A DNA stretch of 64,000 nucleotides from Strix aluco. Its lineage: Eukaryota; Chordata; Aves; Strigiformes; Strigidae. The stretch covers positions 132,346,621 to 132,410,620 of the forward strand of contig NC_133931.1 of assembly GCF_031877795.1 (NCBI RefSeq), written 5' to 3'. How positions within the stretch are numbered: position 1 is the stretch's first letter; every line of letters starts with the position of its first letter. This document shows positions 44,274 through 64,000 of this stretch, piece after piece. Under the pieces are notes generated by a model, which was given only the letters and a program-made list of their open reading frames with translations, was not told the DNA's origin and did not search any database. Made by a program: the position numbers and the translations under genes.

Positions 44274-44306
44274 CCCCAAACCCCACAAAATCCCCTACAA
44301 AACCCC
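44274..44306 (-). other. Canonical G-quadruplex motif
   Basis: On the - strand four runs of exactly four G are separated by loops of 7, 7 and 3 nt. They are read on the + strand as CCCC at 44274-44277, 44281-44284, 44292-44295 and 44303-44306. It is on the ICA1 coding strand, so both the displaced DNA strand and the pre-mRNA could fold. Confidence 0.85.
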
Positions 44307-47300
44307 TAGAGATATAAAATTATATACAATCTTGCCTGTGAGTAAAGTCATGGTGCAACAAACAGAAACAAGAAAGGATACCAACACTACAGAAGAGGTC
44401 AGCAGAAGGCGAGAGTGTTGTAGCACCTGTTTGGACAGAGTTCTCCAAACCATGTAAGGAGCCTAGGCAGCAGCACTCCACTTTGCACAGAAATAAAGGG
44501 ATGCACTGAGATTTACGTCTTTTGACTCCCTTACCAGGGCTGCCATTATCTCTAGGCTCATATGAATTCTTCAGAAAGTTTGGTATTACAGTATTAAGAT
44601 GTAAAAAATGCAACTTAATATTCATTAAGTAACTAAGACAAATAAATGGTGACAGAAATTAAAAAGAGGTATTATTTATGAAAAGTAGCTCCTGAAATAA
44701 ATTTGAATTCATTTGATACACAGTGATTTCAAGACAATGAAACCTTAAAGGCTTTACCAAAATAGCAGCCCATCATCTTTAATATTACAGTAATGGACAC
44801 TTTTACATCACGATACATAGAGTTGTTAGCACATTAATAATCATCTTTCATCAAGCATAAAACTTGCAGTTAGGAAATACAGCTGCAATAGCACAATTAT
44901 ACTACTCTCAGCATATACCCTGAAGCAAAGAAAACAAATGGGCTGCTTTTCATTAAGGGAGTTTGGCAAACATCTCTAAAGACAACATTTTCTTTCCAGA
45001 AACAATCCCGAGAGGCATTTAAGAGTCTCTTTCCTGAAGTAAACCTGGTACATGAATATATTCATACTACAAAATACAAACAGTAATTTTCCAGTACATA
45101 GCACCTTCTAATTTTTCAGTAAGACAATCTACGTCTAAGTCAAATATTGTTTCTTTAAATTCTTGTTTTAAAGTAAAACACTAATCCTACATACACGTAT
45201 GCTTCATTTAATTCAGAAGGATCACTTGTATGAGCAAAATTAAGCTGTTAGTATCAGAACTGGACAAAAATAATTTGCAAGCACCAAATTCAAAATTTTC
45301 TTTTAGGAAAGATCCCTTTTAAGATATAAGACAGGGAAAAATATTCTAAAAGGGGTAACTCCTAATAAAACATAGAAATGGGCACATTGAATTATTTTAT
45401 GTATGTTTTAAGCAATTATATATTCTGATTGTATATTTTCATGCATAAAATCAACAGCAGATGCGGCATCTTCATTGGGTACATTTTTAGACTGAAAGTT
45501 TCTCCATCAGAAACTGCACTTACCCTAGATCAGCTATAGCCATTTATTATACTTCAGAAAAACATAACACCATGTAATCTCAATGTAGAATTAGCTTGCA
45601 ACTCCTTCTTAATATATAGTTACTCTGGCATGAACATATGATATGACTGGTAGGGATCAGTTCCCTAACCATAAACATCTATTGTTATTCCAACCCAGGT
45701 CTAGCAGAGGAGACATGGGACTCATGTGAGTCCCACACACTTCAAAAATGACAAGTAGAATTGAGGTGACTTACCCTAGTAAGGCACCTGAGGGTAGCAG
45801 CAGACATCTACTCTCTTAGGCAACAGAATCTCACCTGATGCAACCACCAGATTTTGATTTAATCTCCTTAGCAATCATTTAAGGTAAACAAACAGAAACT
45901 ACTAATCGGGGGAAAAGAGATCATGGAGGAGACTTAACTATGGTATAGAAAACAATCCCACACTCCAGAGACCAAAAGAAATAAAGAACTGATACTAAAA
46001 GGCAGTAACATAGTCTTAGTCCCAAGTAGCTGTTTTCTGAAAGCACAGACTTCCATGAAATTGTGTAGTATAAAACTACCTCCTGATTAGCATAATTTCT
46101 CAGCATACATATCACTGCAAAAACAGGAAATCACATCTTTTCAGAACAAGAGGCCAGCAATAAACATGGTTAAGAGTCTCATAACAAAGTCAGGCTGCAT
46201 CCTAAACACACTACAACATTCACAACTATTTTTACAGTTACTTTTTGCTTCAAGGGAGTACTTGTTACACATGTGTGGACTCAAGATAGATTGTATTTCT
46301 TCATCATAGATTCCCAGTTTCATTTCAAGTATAGATTATACTGAAATCTTTCACCGGAGGAAGTTCAAAAGATAATAAGCATCCCCAAATCTTTCTTACC
46401 CTCCATCACAAGGGTACTTCAGAACAGGGGCATTTTCTGAACAAGTTTCTCTCCAAGGTGTCCAAATGTTACTATACATTTTGAAGCATCATATGGCTTG
46501 TTCAAATAATCAGATTTTTAGATATAAAAGAGAATAAAGAATAAATACCCAGCAATAATATAGGCTACCTACACAAAGTAGACTGAAATTGGTTTATATC
46601 AAAGCAAAGAGAAAAAATTCCTCAGAAACCTTCTAACATCGGGAAGTTATGAGAACAGCCCACCAGCACGGTATGCAGGACTCTGGCCTGGCTAAACCCA
46701 GGCTGTAAACTAGACATCGCTGCAATGGGAGGCAATGGCAGGGAAATAAAGAGGACTGTCTTTCATAGTTTGGAGTTTAATTGGTGAGTCTGTAGGCTAT
46801 TACTAGCAATGTCAAGATAACTATGCCCAGCTGCCTCCTGCTGAAAACTGAACATAAGCTGTGGCTAAAACCCATCTTCCATGATGTGGACTATGCAAGA
46901 ATGAAGCTTAGAGTTATGTTAACTTCATAGCAAATGAAGACTTCTCATGCAAAACAGTATTCTTCAGAGGCTGGGTAAGATGAAACAGTTCATAAGCCTC
47001 TTTTTATTTTTGTCCACAGTCAGAAGAGATTGAGCTTAAAATTTGTTTATTTGGTCCTTTGTGATGTTTCAAGCTCCTGCAGTAACAGTCTCCACAAGCT
47101 ATTTATGCACTTCAGAGTCCAGAAACTGCTTTCTCCCAACCCACATTCTAGAAAATAACTTTAAAAATACTGTAGTCATGCACAGACAAGATTGGTAGTC
47201 TGGGGTGAAATAAATCTTATACCTTCAGGTATCAGCTTCTTTTCCAGGAGCTCTGGGGTAGCCACAGGCTATATAGCATAATGCAGCCCAGCTTTTACTT

Positions 47301-48014
47301 CTATGTGTCATATGCACAAGCATTTCATGGATTGAGTCTATGACTTGTAATTGCTTCCAAACTGGGCTGTCTCTCCAAGCGAAGAGTGGCTTTGCCGCAA
47401 GCTGTTCATTCCTGACTTTCCTCCCGATGGTAACCCTTCTGGCAGATCTCCTTCAGACAAATGTTATTTTTTTTCCCATGCAAATAGGATCTGCCAATCA
47501 TGTAGTTATTACGTTGCACAAAATAACTACAGGACAAAGATGTCTATGGGGATAACTGGAAAGCTAATGATTTTTTTCTCTGTTTTCCCATTCCTCTACT
47601 GAACTTCAGATTGCACCGGGCAAAGCAACTTCATATGCAGGGGCAGGCATAAGCAGGAAAATACACAGTGCTGAGTGGTTATTTTTAGATACCTGGTGAA
47701 ACTCTGAACTCAGACTTCAGTCAGATATTGCACATATTCCATATTCTAAGATTACAAAGGATCAGCAAACAACACTAGTCAAGCAAAACAGTATTTCCCA
47801 GAGCAGTTAAGGGTTAAAAAGTCTGAGTACAGGTGTGGGAACCCTGAGCATCCATGTACTCATATTCAGCCCAATAACGTGTTCTTAAAGACTGTGAGTT
47901 TTTGAAAACAGGTGCAAAGGCAAAATAGTATTAATTCACTTGTGGGATTTTGGAGAGCAACATAAATCCCTAATTCTGCTGGATTTTATGATTCTTTAGG
48001 AATAATCAAACACG

Positions 48015-48065
48015 TTCCCAGTTAGCACTTAAACACATACTTAAGTACAGCCCTGAATAACGTCT
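48015..48065. repeat. Fragment of ancient amniote repeat
   Basis: The phrase agcacttaaacacatactta followed by 'agtacagccctgaataa' matches a pattern recurrent in bird and turtle introns ('agcacttaagcacatgctta...'). It sits just beside the CR1 tip that follows. Confidence 0.4.
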
Positions 48066-48079
48066 TCCTTTGAAATATT

Positions 48080-48140
48080 CACAGAATCACAGAATCACCT
48101 AGGTTGGAAAGGACCTTGAAGATCATCTAGTCCAACCGTT
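48080..48140 (-). mobile_element. Short CR1 3' tip, - orientation
   Basis: acagaatcacagaatcac followed by 'ctaggttggaaaggacc' and 'gatcatctagtccaacc' is the last 60 or so bases of a bird CR1 in reverse. Strong 5' truncation leaves almost only the 3' end. It lies about 210 bp from an ICA1 exon. Confidence 0.92.
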
Positions 48141-48348
48141 TCCTTAGTCACTGCACTCTACATGCAGTTTTTGATCCTAGTAGCCAGAAGTGCATTAAAC
48201 AGAAAACCAGTATTTAAATGAAGAGACAAGGCAGGGATAAAATTGTCAGAAAATATACAGACAACATATGAATGTGTGCTTTCTACATACTTGTATGATC
48301 TCTTACTTGTTATCATTGGGCAAACAAATATATCTCTATATTCCTTAC

Positions 48349-48447
48349 CTTTAACATAGTGAATTCATATGGCTGATAACCTTTGAAACTTTCATGGATG
48401 GCTGCCATCGTGTGCGAAGTTTTTTCCCAAAAATGAAGAAGTGTTGC
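48349..48447 (-). CDS. ICA1: ICA1 99-nt coding exon, end of BAR domain
   Basis: Thirty-three codons in phase 0 at both ends encode ATLLHFWEKTSHTMAAIHES and then FKGYQPYEFTMLK, nearly identical to human ICA1 (about residues 236-268 by my count). This covers the last helix of the arfaptin-homology/BAR domain, through which ICA1 dimerises with PICK1 and binds curved membrane. The acceptor is TTACAG and the donor is GTAAGG. A 187-bp intron (48448-48634) separates it from the exon before. Confidence 0.97.

Positions 48448-64000
<15,553 letters not shown>

Larger units (their letters stand above)
40742..48348 (-). other. ICA1: ICA1 intron (7.6 kb)
   Basis: AT-rich intron holding T18 (+ strand, 41104-41121), a four-run G-quadruplex motif on the transcript strand (44274-44306), an old amniote repeat fragment at 48015-48065 and a short CR1 3' tip at 48080-48140. 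No other exon is recognised. Confidence 0.75.

Overview
The window is vertebrate nuclear DNA and almost certainly avian. It is AT-rich and CpG-poor, its exons are short with GT/AG boundaries, and CR1 LINE fragments are the main recognisable repeat. Several CR1 copies carry the bird-type 3' end (repeated agaatc/acagaatca units followed by a 'ggttggaaaggacc' block). I cannot name the species. Nothing looks bacterial, phage-derived or like CRISPR.

Two protein-coding genes face each other tail to tail. On the + strand at the left edge are the last two coding exons of GLCCI1 (4797-4917 and 5983-6331), followed by a long 3' UTR that probably ends near 8885. On the - strand are the last seven coding exons of ICA1 (ICA69), running from 48760 down to the stop codon at 23046-23048. 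These seven exons total 816 nt, join with matching phases, and encode 271 residues plus a stop: the end of the arfaptin-homology/BAR domain, the variable linker, and the whole C-terminal ICA69 region. The 5' exons of ICA1 are not visible, so 48761-64000 is read as one large intron. GLCCI1 and ICA1 are also convergent neighbours on human 7p21.3, so this is conserved synteny.

Layout: 1-4796 GLCCI1 intron; 4797-6331 GLCCI1 coding end; 6332 to about 8885 3' UTR; about 8886-22239 intergenic, with an old + strand CR1, a decayed CR1 endonuclease block joined to a CR1 3' segment, a younger CR1, and a GC-richer stretch at 18.4-19.5 kb; about 22240-48760 ICA1 3' half; 48761-64000 upstream ICA1 intron.

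The two proteins are not known to act in one pathway. GLCCI1 is a glucocorticoid-responsive cytoplasmic protein. ICA1 is a BAR-domain protein of the Golgi and secretory granules. I found no new biological system. The points most worth checking are a four-run G4 motif in an ICA1 intron, a 42-nt ICA1 exon behind an unusually long pyrimidine tract with a shorter linker than in the human protein, a possible antisense mini-exon in an ICA1 intron, a perfect 10-bp hairpin downstream of ICA1, and a CR1 copy that seems to have lost its reverse transcriptase region.
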